Source: Setophaga petechia
Taxonomy: Eukaryota; Chordata; Aves; Passeriformes; Parulidae
Assembly (NCBI GenBank): GCA_024362935.1
Contig: JANCRA010000003.1
Span: forward strand, 49,141,844 to 49,205,843
Direction of reading: 5' to 3'
DNA: 64,000 bases
The position numbers and the translations under genes were made by a program. The notes under the pieces are model-generated. The model was not told the DNA's origin. It saw nothing but the letters and a program-made list of their open reading frames with translations, and did no database searches. Each line of letters begins with the position of its first letter. Positions within the stretch are counted from its first letter, which is position 1. Positions 54,720 through 64,000 of the stretch are shown one piece after another.

Positions 54720-56940
54720 GGGAGTTGGGAGGGTTGGGCTGCCTTGCAGGGGATTGATAAAGAAGAGAGAATAACCATTTTAAACTCCCCTGAAGTTGCT
54801 CCAAGACTAACTGGTCAGAGAGATAAATGAATGTAAAGATGTGGACATAGGATGATAAACGTGGCTGGAGCCAGTGCAGAAACAGATAAGGAGGCCTGCA
54901 GTATTTTTGGGGCAAGTTTCTGTAATAAGAAGAAAGAGTACATGGCCAAAGGAAAAGTTCAAGGTAAGGTCACCTTTAATATCAGATCACTCAGTGAATA
55001 CGATCCCCAGAAACCCCTCTGAATGAACCCCAGGACATGAAAGGCTGTTCGACAGGAAGTGGATTCCTGGAAATGAGTTCTAGGAAAATGGTCTTTTTGT
55101 ACTAGACAAGAAAAAATTTTATTATCTATGTATGGTTATAATGGATAAAAACACTGTTGTCAAGTCTCATAACACACACACAGATAAGGAAAGATCCTTC
55201 TGCATGTCCTGCTGCCCAATAGTTCCTTTGGTAGCACCATTAGTAGGTGTTAGGAACTTTATTCTGTCTGATTTTGGTATCACACTCCATCCCTATTTCC
55301 ACCCCACACTCCATGCCATGCCACGCCATGCCATGCCATGCCATGCCATGCCATGCCATGCCATGCCGTGCCATGCCATGCCATGCCATGCCATGCCATG
55401 CCATGCCATGCCATGCCATGCCATGCCATGCCATGCCATCCCATCCCATCCCATCCCATCCCAATGGGTTCCCAGTCCCTGGTCTCTCCCTGGCTGCAGG
55501 TGTGGCCTGTTGGGCTCCGCTGCTGTCCAGTGGGAGATTTGGGATTGGTGGCACCCAGAGCCCTCCTGCCCCCTCCAGCCCCTGTCTGCCTGATGCCTTG
55601 GGCTGCCTCCCTAGAACAGAGGCCAGACCAGGTGAAGAGAATAAAAGGGGGCATTAATGAAAGGCCTTCAAAAGGTTCACCTTGAGCTCTCAAAGCCTCT
55701 GAGAGGGGCTGCACCCAAAATGGACAATGGTCATGAATTTTTCAGACAGATGTAAGTTTGGTCCATTTACAAATCAGGGGTTAATCCTCCAATTACAGCT
55801 TCAGGTAATGAAGTCATTTAGCCCCAGCTTTCCTTCCCCAATTCACTTTTGTCTGTACTTTTCTGGGTCTTAGGCCATAGAATGTCAGTTGCATTTCAGG
55901 CCTAGAGGGATTGTTTTGTCTGACCAAAATGTGCAGACAGTTAACTAACACTTTCCATGGAGCTTAGAGTTATGCACTAAGGCAGTACAGGATATGAAAA
56001 ATAGAAAGGTTAAAATCCTAAGGCATCATGCCCCTCTCTGACATCCTCTAGAAATTCCCCCCAGGCTGCCTTCCCCTCCAGACATCCCCGCTCCTCTCCT
56101 GTCCCACTCAGGAGCCCCAGCAGTGTTTGTGCTCCTTCTGGCAATTGCATGCTTCTCCAGCCCAATGGACAGCAGTGGAGCCATCCCTGTAGTGCCTCTT
56201 GTTTGCCTCCAAAGGAGGTTGGGGGGCTGGAGAGCAGGGATGGAGCTGGGGAGGGACATCTCCAAGAGAAACGCGGCCCCAAAGCCTTACGGGGCAGCCT
56301 GGGGTGAGCAGCCCGTGGGGAGGGACTGGAGCCTCAGGCACGGGGCTGGGAGGGATGGGAAGGGCGGGAGGTGGCTGGGCTGCATGGGGAGTGGGATGGG
56401 AGGGTGGTGTGGGAGGGGTGGGACATGATGGAGCTGGTGGGAAGATGTGGTGGGAAGGTGTGGGATATGGTGGGGCTGGAGAGAAGGTGTGGGGTGTGGT
56501 GGGGCTGGAGAGAAGGTGTGGGATGTGGTGGGGCTGGTGACCTCAGGGAAGCCCCAGGGAGGGGGGTGATGCCCCGTGGAGCCCATGGTGACCAACACAG
56601 GTGTCACCCTGCTCCTGGAAGGGGGTGGCTGTGCAGAGGACCACGGCCTCCCCTCTCATTGCTTCTGCACCACCTGAGCCTGCTGAGGGAGCAGCTGAAG
56701 GCAGTGGAGATGAAGAATTTCTGAAGGCAGAGAGACCTCTGCACCTGGCTCACAAAATTAAAAATTAAAGATCTCTGGGGAGATCTTTGCTGTGACACTC
56801 ACAGAGCACTCAGGGTGGGGAATGCTGAGCCCCTGGGCCATCGTGTCTGTGCCAGCCCAGCTCTGGGCACTGGGGATCATGGTTGCTCCAGGGAGCACAA
56901 GGCATGGCTGTGTCCCCTCTCACACCAAGTCGTTGAAGTC
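54720..56940. repeat. Upstream module of gene 12 and triplicated block, copy 3
   Basis: Matches 8300-10420 with no LTR interruption at either 55228 or 56668. The G-rich minisatellite-like stretch is at 56405-56535. No gene. Confidence 0.5.
55311..55462. repeat. (CCATG)n then (CCCAT)n microsatellite
   Basis: About 24 CCATG-type pentamers followed by about five CCCAT. The long Met-Pro-Cys-His frames on both strands are an artefact of this array. Confidence 0.95.
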
Positions 56941-58002
56941 TTACAGCAAATCGTGTTAGACTAATAAGAATTTTGAGTCAAAATTGTGAACATATCGGAT
57001 ATATATTTTCCATTGACAGGTTCAAAGAAACAACAATTTCCAGGTATTTTTTTTATACTATTATATCCAAGATTTTTTGATAGATACTCTCAAAAGTGCT
57101 CTCAATATTTTACATCATGGTATAGTTTTTTGTTGCCTTTAATTACTACCAGGATATGCTGTGTTTCTTAGATTAATGCATAACCCATGTTTTTTCCAGC
57201 TAAATAATAATTTATCAGATTTGATGTCCTGGTTAGACCATTTCCTTTTCATACGTTTTCTTAGGGGCACAAGCCTGGGAAATGGCTCCGTTATTGCCAT
57301 TACAATTTATCTCTTCCAATTTATTATCAAGACTTTTGTTGTGTATAGGCCTCTGAATTCCTAATTATCTCAAGATATCATTCTTATTCTATGATGTGTA
57401 ATTAATTTCTAGGTATATGATAACCATGCAAAATACTTTATTGAATTTTGTTCTCCAACTATTGAGTAAGTTCTCTAAGGGCTATGGGTTGATTGAGTTT
57501 TCTACTGACACTCAGCCAACAGAGATCTAAACCAAAGCCAGCTAAAAAAACACTAATTAAACATAGTTCATTATGAAATTTCAAAACGGTCACAGAATTC
57601 CTGGCTAACTACCTCTCTGTCCCCTCCCTCCAGCCACATTCCCGGCTGGCAGCAGCAGCCAGAGGAAGCCGGAAGCTCTGGCAGAGGGGGCAAAGGCAGC
57701 TCAGGGTTCACGGTGCTGTTTGTTGGTATCAGACCTCAGTGGGATGCAGGAACCAGGTGCCAGGGGGAAATTTGGGGTCACATCTGTGTTGGGAAGGATC
57801 CATTTGGGGAACAGTGCTCTAGGACCTGGGAGGGAGGATCAAAGGTCCAATCATGCTCCAATGTGCTCTGTGCAGAGCATCCCTCCCACATGGCCCCTCT
57901 CACTGCCTCTGCTCCCTTTCCCTGCAGGAATAAAGGTGGGAGGGTGATCCTAAGTCACTGCCCCATGGTCGGGCATCGGGGCACTTGAAGGGTTCAACAG
58001 AC
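56941..58002. other. AT-rich block and 3' flank of pseudogene 13
   Basis: Copy of 10421-11471 without the family 5 insertion. No gene. Confidence 0.5.
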
Positions 58003-58946
58003 TCAGACCCCCACGTCCCTGGTGGCATCATTACTGGGGGCACTGCTCCCTTCTGGCTCCTCAAACACCTTCTGGAGGTACTCCCTGAGGGACCCCATGG
58101 AGCCGTGCCTCCAGCACTTTGTTACTGAGGTGTAGGTGAAGGGGCTGATGCTGCTGTGCATGCAGGCAAACAGGAGAACAACCCGAGGGGACACAGTGCT
58201 GTAGCCGAGCTGCTGCAGGAAATTCCAGAGACTGAGGGGGAGAGTGAGGAGCACAGCAAGGAAGACAATGATGTCAAGCATCTTGGATTGCTGCTGCTGG
58301 GAGCTACCCTTGAAGTGAATGAAGAGGATTGTGCTGGAAATGAGCATGGATGGAGAAAGATGAGGAAGTTGAGGATGTACAGGGAGATGAGAGCCCCCCG
58401 GCAGAGCTTGTGTTCCTGTGATTGGCACAGGGAATTCACCGCAGAAATGGCAGCGATGGCAGTGATGGAAAGGGCCCAGAGCATGGCACTGACCACCACC
58501 CATGAGAGGCCCTGCGGAAGGTGGCAGAAGAGCCCAGGTGGGCAGAGCTTGGACCTGCCCCTCTCGATGCTGATGGCTGTCAGCCGGTACAGCCCTACGC
58601 TGTAGAACATCCGGAAGAGGAGGAAAAGGAAGCGTATGGATGCTGGGGGCATGATGGAGGAGCAGGAGAAATCCTCCAGCAGGAAGAGCAGAGGGGAGGG
58701 GACCAGGAAGATGAGGAGGAGGAAGTTGATGATGGCCAGGTCAAGGATGTAGGCAGTGATGGGTTTCATGGTGTCCCTGTGGATGCGGAACCTGAGGACC
58801 CAGAGCACAGCTCCATTCCCAGCCAGCCCACAGAGGCAGATGAGCAGTGTCACACTGTGCATGGCCACATCAGTGACATCTGTCTCACACAGATCATCTC
58901 CTTCAGTGGGTGATACAGGAGACAGGGACACAGTGGTCACCTCCAT
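58003..58946 (-). pseudogene. MRGPRH-like subfamily C pseudogene 13 (one frameshift)
   Basis: Reads from MEVTTVSLSP through TM1-TM4 and into TM5 (ISLYILNFLIF), then shifts frame because one base is missing at about 58355; TM6, TM7 (SPFTYTSVT) and the tail continue in another frame to 58003. It lacks the TM3 lesion of pseudogenes 3 and 6, so it was inactivated separately. The ERG triplet after TM3 is intact. The frame also stays open upstream of the ATG to 59249, but that part is predicted intron. Confidence 0.85.
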
Positions 58947-58990
58947 GGATGCATGCTGGGCAGGCAGTGGGATGTGGCCCCTGGCTGTAG

Positions 58991-59038
58991 TCAGAGTGGA
59001 TGGGCAGTCAGTGCTTGGAGAATCCAGGGATGGACCAT
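58991..59038 (-). promoter_or_regulatory. Upstream ORF of pseudogene 13
   Basis: Full peptide, although the main ORF is broken. Confidence 0.45.
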
Positions 59039-59258
59039 GTGGCTCCTCAGCAGCTCCTTGCAGTGGGAAGGATTCAGTGGGGAGGAGTGAGATGTGCAGG
59101 GGAGGAGGGCAGTGGAAATTGTGGGATGGGAGAGGGAGGTGGGAGGGTGGGTCTGTTCTGCAGGGGATGTGGAAGGGAAGTGCAGAGCAGAGGATGGATG
59201 AGCTGGGCAGGATGTGAGAGGAAGGTGGGGTAGGGAGGAAGGCAAACATTGCACTGAC

Positions 59259-59468
59259 CTGTTCCCTGTGGGGCAGCAGCAGGCAAAGGGGTCTGTGCAG
59301 ATCAGCGGCGCTTCCTGGTACCTCTTGCTCCTTTGGGATCCGTGTCCTAAAGCGGCTCCTGCCAGGTCAGGGACGTGAAGGAGAAAGTGCCCAGGTCACC
59401 AGGAGCTCCCCATTCCTGTGGTGCTGGCTCCTCTCTGTGCCTTGTCCTAGTGTTGTTTCCCAGGGCTC
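59259..59468 (-). promoter_or_regulatory. Candidate exon 1 of pseudogene 13
   Basis: Donor GT at 59257-59258; family 1 LTR about 130 bp upstream. Confidence 0.42.
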
Positions 59469-59599
59469 AGTGCAGTCATGGGCCAGTCAGAAATGGTTTT
59501 ACAATTTTAGGTTCCTCAGAGTTCCCCAGCCTTGGGATTTTTGATCTTGGTGTTTTTTTGTTTTTTTTTTTTCCCTACAAATTCTGTGATCTTCATCTT

Positions 59600-59990
59600 T
59601 GTTCCGAGAAACAACGCCTCAGTTCTTAAAATTTTAACAATTTTATTAAACTACAACAAAGGACAAATAAGATCCAGAGGCACGGCCAGCACAATGTGCT
59701 CACAGCAGTAACAAGCGTTATATACTCTTGGTAATCCATTCCCCACATTCAGACACATTCCGCTTTTCCAGCACAGCTCCTCCCCCGCTCCGCCTTCCCG
59801 GAGCTCGTGCAGCGCTTCGGGCTTCGACTGCCCACCATGGTCAGAGATCAGCATTACAACTCTCAACATGAACACAGTACTCACGCTAGAAAAACTCCAA
59901 AGCTTAACAGAGCTTCTTTGAACATTACAGCACGCGTAATATTTACTCAACGATTGTGAGAGTGAATCACCGTAGCACCTGGTTATAACA
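59600..59990 (-). mobile_element. Solo LTR, family 1
   Basis: 391 bp, closest to the copy at 13079 and likewise keeps TATATAA (near 59718-59724). Confidence 0.78.
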
Positions 59991-61439
59991 TTTGTAAATG
60001 GCTCCTCATTTCCCCCTAATTAGAAACACTCCTTCCCTGTAGAGTGTCCCATTCTTCAACTCCATTCCCTGACAGGTTTCTACCATACCTCCTTTCTCTT
60101 CCATGAGGGGTCATTGTCCATCCCTCTCCAGCAGCAGAGGGATGCTGGTGGTGCTGGCGGCACGAGAATGCTGACAGTGCTGGCAGTCCTGGTGAGGCAG
60201 CTGGGTGCTTCTCAGAAGTAACTCCTATTCTGGAAAGAGCTCCTGAATCATTGCCATAACGCGGCCCGGGTCCCAAGGAAGCACAGGTGAGCTGCCTCCT
60301 GTCCTATCCTGTCCCCATCCCATCCTCATCCCTGCTCCCCATCCCCACCCTGCTCTCCATCCTCACCCCATCCTATCACATCCCACATCTGTCCCAGACA
60401 GAGCCCTTCCCCTACTCCCATCAAGACCTGTCAGGCTCTGTAGTCCCCAAGGGGGGAGATTTGGGGTTTCCAGCTTCCAGACCCCCTCCAGCACCCTCTG
60501 ATGCTCTGCTGGCCCCTCTGAAGCCGCCTGCAACACCCCAGACCATCCCCGGGGCCCCCTTTTCAGCCCCAACAGCCTCGATCCTGCCCTGCTGCACCTG
60601 GGACCCCGGCAGTGTCCCTGTTCCTCCTGGCCATAGGGTTCTAGGACCCAGGAGGGAGGAGGAAAGCCCAGCTCCAATGTGCTCCTCAGGATCACACGGG
60701 ATGATAAACGTGGCTGCAGCCAGTGCAGAAATAGATTTGGAGGACGGCAGTGGTTTTGGGGCAAGTTCTGTAACAAGAAGCAAGAGCACATGGCCAAAGG
60801 AAAAGTTCAAGGCAAGGTCACCTTTAATATCTCAGCACTCAGTGAATGTGACCACCAGAGACCCCTCTGAATGATCCTCCATGGTCAGGAAAGGACTTGG
60901 AGGAGGAGAAGAATGCATAGAAATGAGTCCTATGAAAGTGATGTTTATGTATCAGATAAAAAGACACTTTAATGACTCTGTGGTTATGATGGATAAAACC
61001 CCTGTTGTAAAGTCTCACCACAAACAGAAATATGGAGAGATGCATCTGTGTGTCCAGTGCAGGTAAAGAATTCCATCTTCCTAATGCTTCCCATTGTGTT
61101 TGAAAGTTCATTACTGCTGATTTTGGTATCACTCCCAGTTCCCACCTCCATCCCTCTCCCCATCGCATCCCATCGCATCCCATCGCATCCCATCCCATCC
61201 CATCCCGTGGCCGCTCCCAGCCTTCAAGTGCTTTCCATCAGGCTCTGCTGCCCTCCATTTGGGAGATCTGTGGACAGCAGCAGCTCCTGGGAGCAGAGGG
61301 TGTTTCTGATCAGCGCCACAGGAGCTGAGCCCAGGGGCTGCTCCTCAAGCCTGAGGCCTCACAAGCACGGATCAGAGCCCAGAGCAGCCTGGAAAGGGGC
61401 TGGGGATGCAGCAGTACAGGGAGGGTGATCCTGTGGGTA
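59991..61439. repeat. Intergenic modules
   Basis: Matches 13470-14470, then 49990-50530. No gene. Confidence 0.5.
61159..61208. repeat. Pentamer/decamer microsatellite
   Basis: Three CATCCCATCG-type decamers then CCCAT. Confidence 0.9.
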
Positions 61440-61445
61440 TTTATT
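61440..61445 (-). terminator. Polyadenylation signal of gene 14
   Basis: AATAAA on the minus strand, 46 nt past the displaced stop. Confidence 0.55.
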
Positions 61446-61490
61446 GATCAGGAGACTCAAGGAATCTCTCAGCCACTGTCCCGGGGTCCT

Positions 61491-62501
61491 TCAGCAGTGC
61501 AGTGCAAAGGTTTCACAGGCTTGGACCCCTCTGATCACAGCGGGACCATTGCTGCAAGCAGTGTTTTCTTTTGGCTTCCCAAACACCCTGTGAAATGCCT
61601 TCCTTAGGGACTGCATGGAGGAGTGCTTCCTGCAGCTCTCCATGGAGCAGTGTCTCCAGCAGCTCCTCATGGAGCAGTCTCTCTTCCAACTCCCCACCAA
61701 GAAGTAGATGAAGGGTTTGATGCTGCTGGTGATGCCAGTGAGCAGGAAAACCACCTGGGAGGGTACAGCTCTGTAACTGAGCTGCTGCAGGAGAAAGCAG
61801 AGACTGAGGGGCAGACTGAAGAGTGCAACAAGGAAGATAACAATGTCAAGCCTCTTGTGTTGCTGCTGCTGCTGGGAGCCAGGCTTGAGATGAATGAAGA
61901 GGATTGTGCTGGAAATGACCATGGGTACTGCAAATAAGAAGAGGTTGAGGGCATACATAGAGGTGAGAGCCACCTGGCATTGCTCCTGCTCGAGTGACTG
62001 GCACTGGGAAGTCTCTGTAGGACTGACAGCGATGACAATGAAGAGGAAGGCCCAGAACAGGACACTCATCAGCACCCTCAGCAGGCGCTCAGGAAATTGG
62101 CAACCACATAATACCAGGCAGAGGACAGATCTGCATCTCTCGATGCTGATGAATGTCAGCCGGTACAGCCCCATGTTGTAGGTGAACAGTGACAGCTGGA
62201 AAAGCAAGCTCAAATACATTTGGAGCATTATAGCAGAACAGGAAACCTCCTCCACAAGGAAGAGTAGGGTAGAGGGGACCATGATGATGAGGAAGAGGAA
62301 GTCAGTGATGGCCTGGTTGAAGATGAAGTCGGTGATGGCATTAATGTGCAGGAGCCAGAGGAAAGCCCCGTTCCCAGCCAGCCCACAGAGGCCAACCAGC
62401 AGCGTCACAATGTGCATGGCCACGCTGGAGACATTGATCTCACACTGATCAGGTCCATTGCTTGGTGATGTGAAAAGAGGGGACACAGTGCTCACCTCCA
62501 T
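61491..62501 (-). CDS. MRGPRH-like: Mas-related GPCR, member H-like, subfamily A (gene 14, extended tail)
   Basis: Intact 336-residue frame. N-terminus to TM5 nearly equals gene 11; TM6-TM7 (SYRAVPSQVVFLLTGITSS) matches gene 12, a mosaic. ERC after TM3 and KPFIY in TM7. The stop-loss change of gene 11 is present (TGA to CAA), but translation ends sooner, at ALHC. Tail has the three 9-residue repeats. Predicted exon 1 not found in the window. Confidence 0.88.
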   Translation of the reverse strand: MEVSTVSPLFTSPSNGPDQCEINVSSVAMHIVTLLVGLCGLAGNGAFLWLLHINAITDFIFNQAITDFLFLIIMVPSTLLFLVEEVSCSAIMLQMYLSLLFQLSLFTYNMGLYRLTFISIERCRSVLCLVLCGCQFPERLLRVLMSVLFWAFLFIVIAVSPTETSQCQSLEQEQCQVALTSMYALNLFLFAVPMVISSTILFIHLKPGSQQQQQHKRLDIVIFLVALFSLPLSLCFLLQQLSYRAVPSQVVFLLTGITSSIKPFIYFLVGSWKRDCSMRSCWRHCSMESCRKHSSMQSLRKAFHRVFGKPKENTACSNGPAVIRGVQACETFALHC

Positions 62502-62549
62502 GGATGGATGGACGCTGGGCAGGCAGTGGGATGTGGCCCCTGGCTGTGG

Positions 62550-62597
62550 TCAGAGTGGATGGGCAGTCAGTGCTTGGAGAATCCAGGGATGGACCAT
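62550..62597 (-). promoter_or_regulatory. Upstream ORF of gene 14
   Basis: Full MVHPWILQALTAHPL peptide. Confidence 0.55.
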
Positions 62598-62689
62598 GCG
62601 GCTCCTCAGCAGCTCCCTGCAGTGGGAAGGATTCAGTGGGGAGGAGTGAGGTGTGCAGGGGAGGAGGGCAGTGGAAACTGTGGGTGGGA

Positions 62690-64000
62690 GAGGGAGGTCC
62701 GAGGGTTGGCCTGCCTTGCAGGGGATTGATAAATAAGAGAGAATAACCATTTTAAACTCCCCTGAAGTTGCTCCGTACAGAAACAGATAAGGAGGTCTGC
62801 TGTGGTTTTGGCGCAAGTTCTGTAACAAGAAGCAACAGCACATGGCCAAAGGAAAAGTTCAAGGCAGGGTCACCTTTAATATCAGATCACTCAGTGAATA
62901 CAACCACAAGAGACCCCTCTTAATGACCTTACAGGGGCATCAAAGGACTCCCAGTAGGATGTGGATGCATGGAAATGAGTTCTAGGAAAATGGTGTTTAT
63001 GTACTAGACAAGAAATATTTTATTATCTGTGTATGGTTATAATGGTTAAGAAGACTGTTGTAAAGTCTCACAACACACACCGAAATAAGGAGAGATCCTT
63101 CTGCGTGTCCTGCTGCCTAATATTTCACTTGGTAACACCATTAGTAGGTGTCAAGAAGTATATTCTGTCTGATTTTGGTATCACACCTCATCCCTTTCTC
63201 CACCTCACTCCCCATCCCATCCCATCCCATCACGTCCCATCCCGTCCCGTCCCATTGCATCTCATCCCATCCCATCCCATCCCATCACATCCCATCCCAT
63301 GGCTGCTCCCCACCTTGAAGCATGGCTCCTCAGGCTCTGCTGCCCACCAATTGGAAAATTTGGGATCAACGGCATCAAGACCCTTCCTGAACTTTTCCAA
63401 AACATTCCAGAACTCTCCAACCCTTTCAGACCCCTCTGATAACCTCCAGACCCTCCCCAGGGATGACTATTCCCCTAGGACAGCCCCACTCCTGCCCTGC
63501 TCCACCCAGGACCATGAGCAGTGTCTCTGCTTCTCCCAGCCACTCCTGCATTTCTGCCTTGAAATAAACAATTTAGCAAAGAAAGGACACTTTACAGCAT
63601 TTAGCTGGAATGGTATCTGATGCCTTAACCTTGCTTGCAGGCCTGTCCCAGTCAGATGTCTCAGGTACTAACACAGCTGAGAGAGCAGCAGTTGTGCCAC
63701 ATTTGCCAGAGCAGATGCAGACGTGTGTGCACACAGACAGACAGACAGAGAGCTAGGCAGAGTCAGTGCAAGGTCGCTGTGAGAAATTGCCCTGGCAGGC
63801 AGTGAAATGCTCCCTGCGGATCCCTTTGCATCTCCTGCCTGGGCCAAGGGCTGGGCCTGGAGCCCTGGGGGGATGGGCCCAGGAGGCGTGGGCGTTCGGG
63901 GATCAGCCCAGGGCAGCAGGCGGGAGAGATCCCAGCTGGGAGAGGCCCCAGTGCCAGGGAGCTTCTGCTCAGCGCTGCTGGGCCCAGCACAGCTCCAAGG
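62690..64000. repeat. Upstream module of gene 14 and start of next 3' flank
   Basis: 62690-63580 matches 51780-52700 with a deletion near 62774. 63590-64000 is a further copy of the GC-rich A-type 3' flank, so another A-type receptor is expected just beyond the window. Confidence 0.55.
63211..63301. repeat. (CCCAT)n microsatellite, degenerate
   Basis: CCCAT with CCCGT, CACGT and CATCA variants. Confidence 0.9.

Noticed and set aside
55247..55714. Long Met-Pro-Cys-His and Trp-His-Gly-Met frames on both strands
   Set aside because: They are translations of the CCATG pentamer array; open frames follow from a 5-bp repeat without stops.

Overview
The window looks like part of a bird chromosome, most likely a passerine. 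It holds a tandem array of Mas-related G protein-coupled receptor genes of the MRGPRH-like type that passerines have expanded. It also holds CR1 LINE 3' ends and several solo LTRs of avian endogenous retroviruses. There is no bacterial-style gene organisation. Each receptor CDS is a single exon of about 290-350 codons, and all but two partial copies read on the minus strand.

Receptor content, left to right: gene 1 (914-1894, intact), gene 2 (7133-8113, intact), pseudogene 3 (11472-12415), gene 4 (15438-16367, intact), pseudogene 5 (19205-20125), pseudogene 6 (25746-26690), gene 7 (30505-31425, intact), two-exon plus-strand fragment 10a (34730-35796), pseudogene 8 (38610-38852, internal deletion), gene 9 (42566-43432, open with a shortened tail), plus-strand fragment 10b (47215-48455), gene 11 (50538-51590, open with a stop-loss tail), gene 12 (53550-54530, intact), pseudogene 13 (58003-58946), and gene 14 (61491-62501, open with a stop-loss tail). 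Three subfamilies can be told apart. Subfamily A (1, 2, 11, 12, 14) keeps an ERC motif at the end of TM3 (QRC in gene 1) and has a Cys-rich repeated C-tail. Subfamily B (4, 5, 7, 9, with 8 assigned by its N-terminus) has lost the acidic-Arg pair of that motif. Subfamily C (3, 6, 13) is wholly pseudogenised.

All 13 minus-strand copies share one conserved 5' UTR module with a splice acceptor and, in most, a 15-codon upstream ORF (MVHPWILQALTAHPL). A second conserved block ending in a CAG|GTCAGT donor lies farther upstream of many copies. I read it as a noncoding first exon, giving the two-exon layout known for mammalian MRGPR genes.

Between the CDSs lie repeated non-coding modules, pentanucleotide microsatellites at equivalent positions whose motif differs between copies, and solo LTRs of about six families. 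Filled and empty sites in paralogous units, and target-site duplications, let several LTR insertions be ordered against the duplications. A 391-bp LTR (six copies) sits on the gene-sense strand just upstream of the first-exon block. It is present only beside broken or orphan copies. Larger duplications are visible: about 8.1-14 kb, 20.1-27 kb and 54.5-60.6 kb; about 27-33 kb and 39-45 kb; about 34.1-35.8 kb and 46.5-48.3 kb; about 49-52.7 kb and 60-63.6 kb.

All similarity statements are by-eye comparisons within the window or recognition of family motifs; no search was run.
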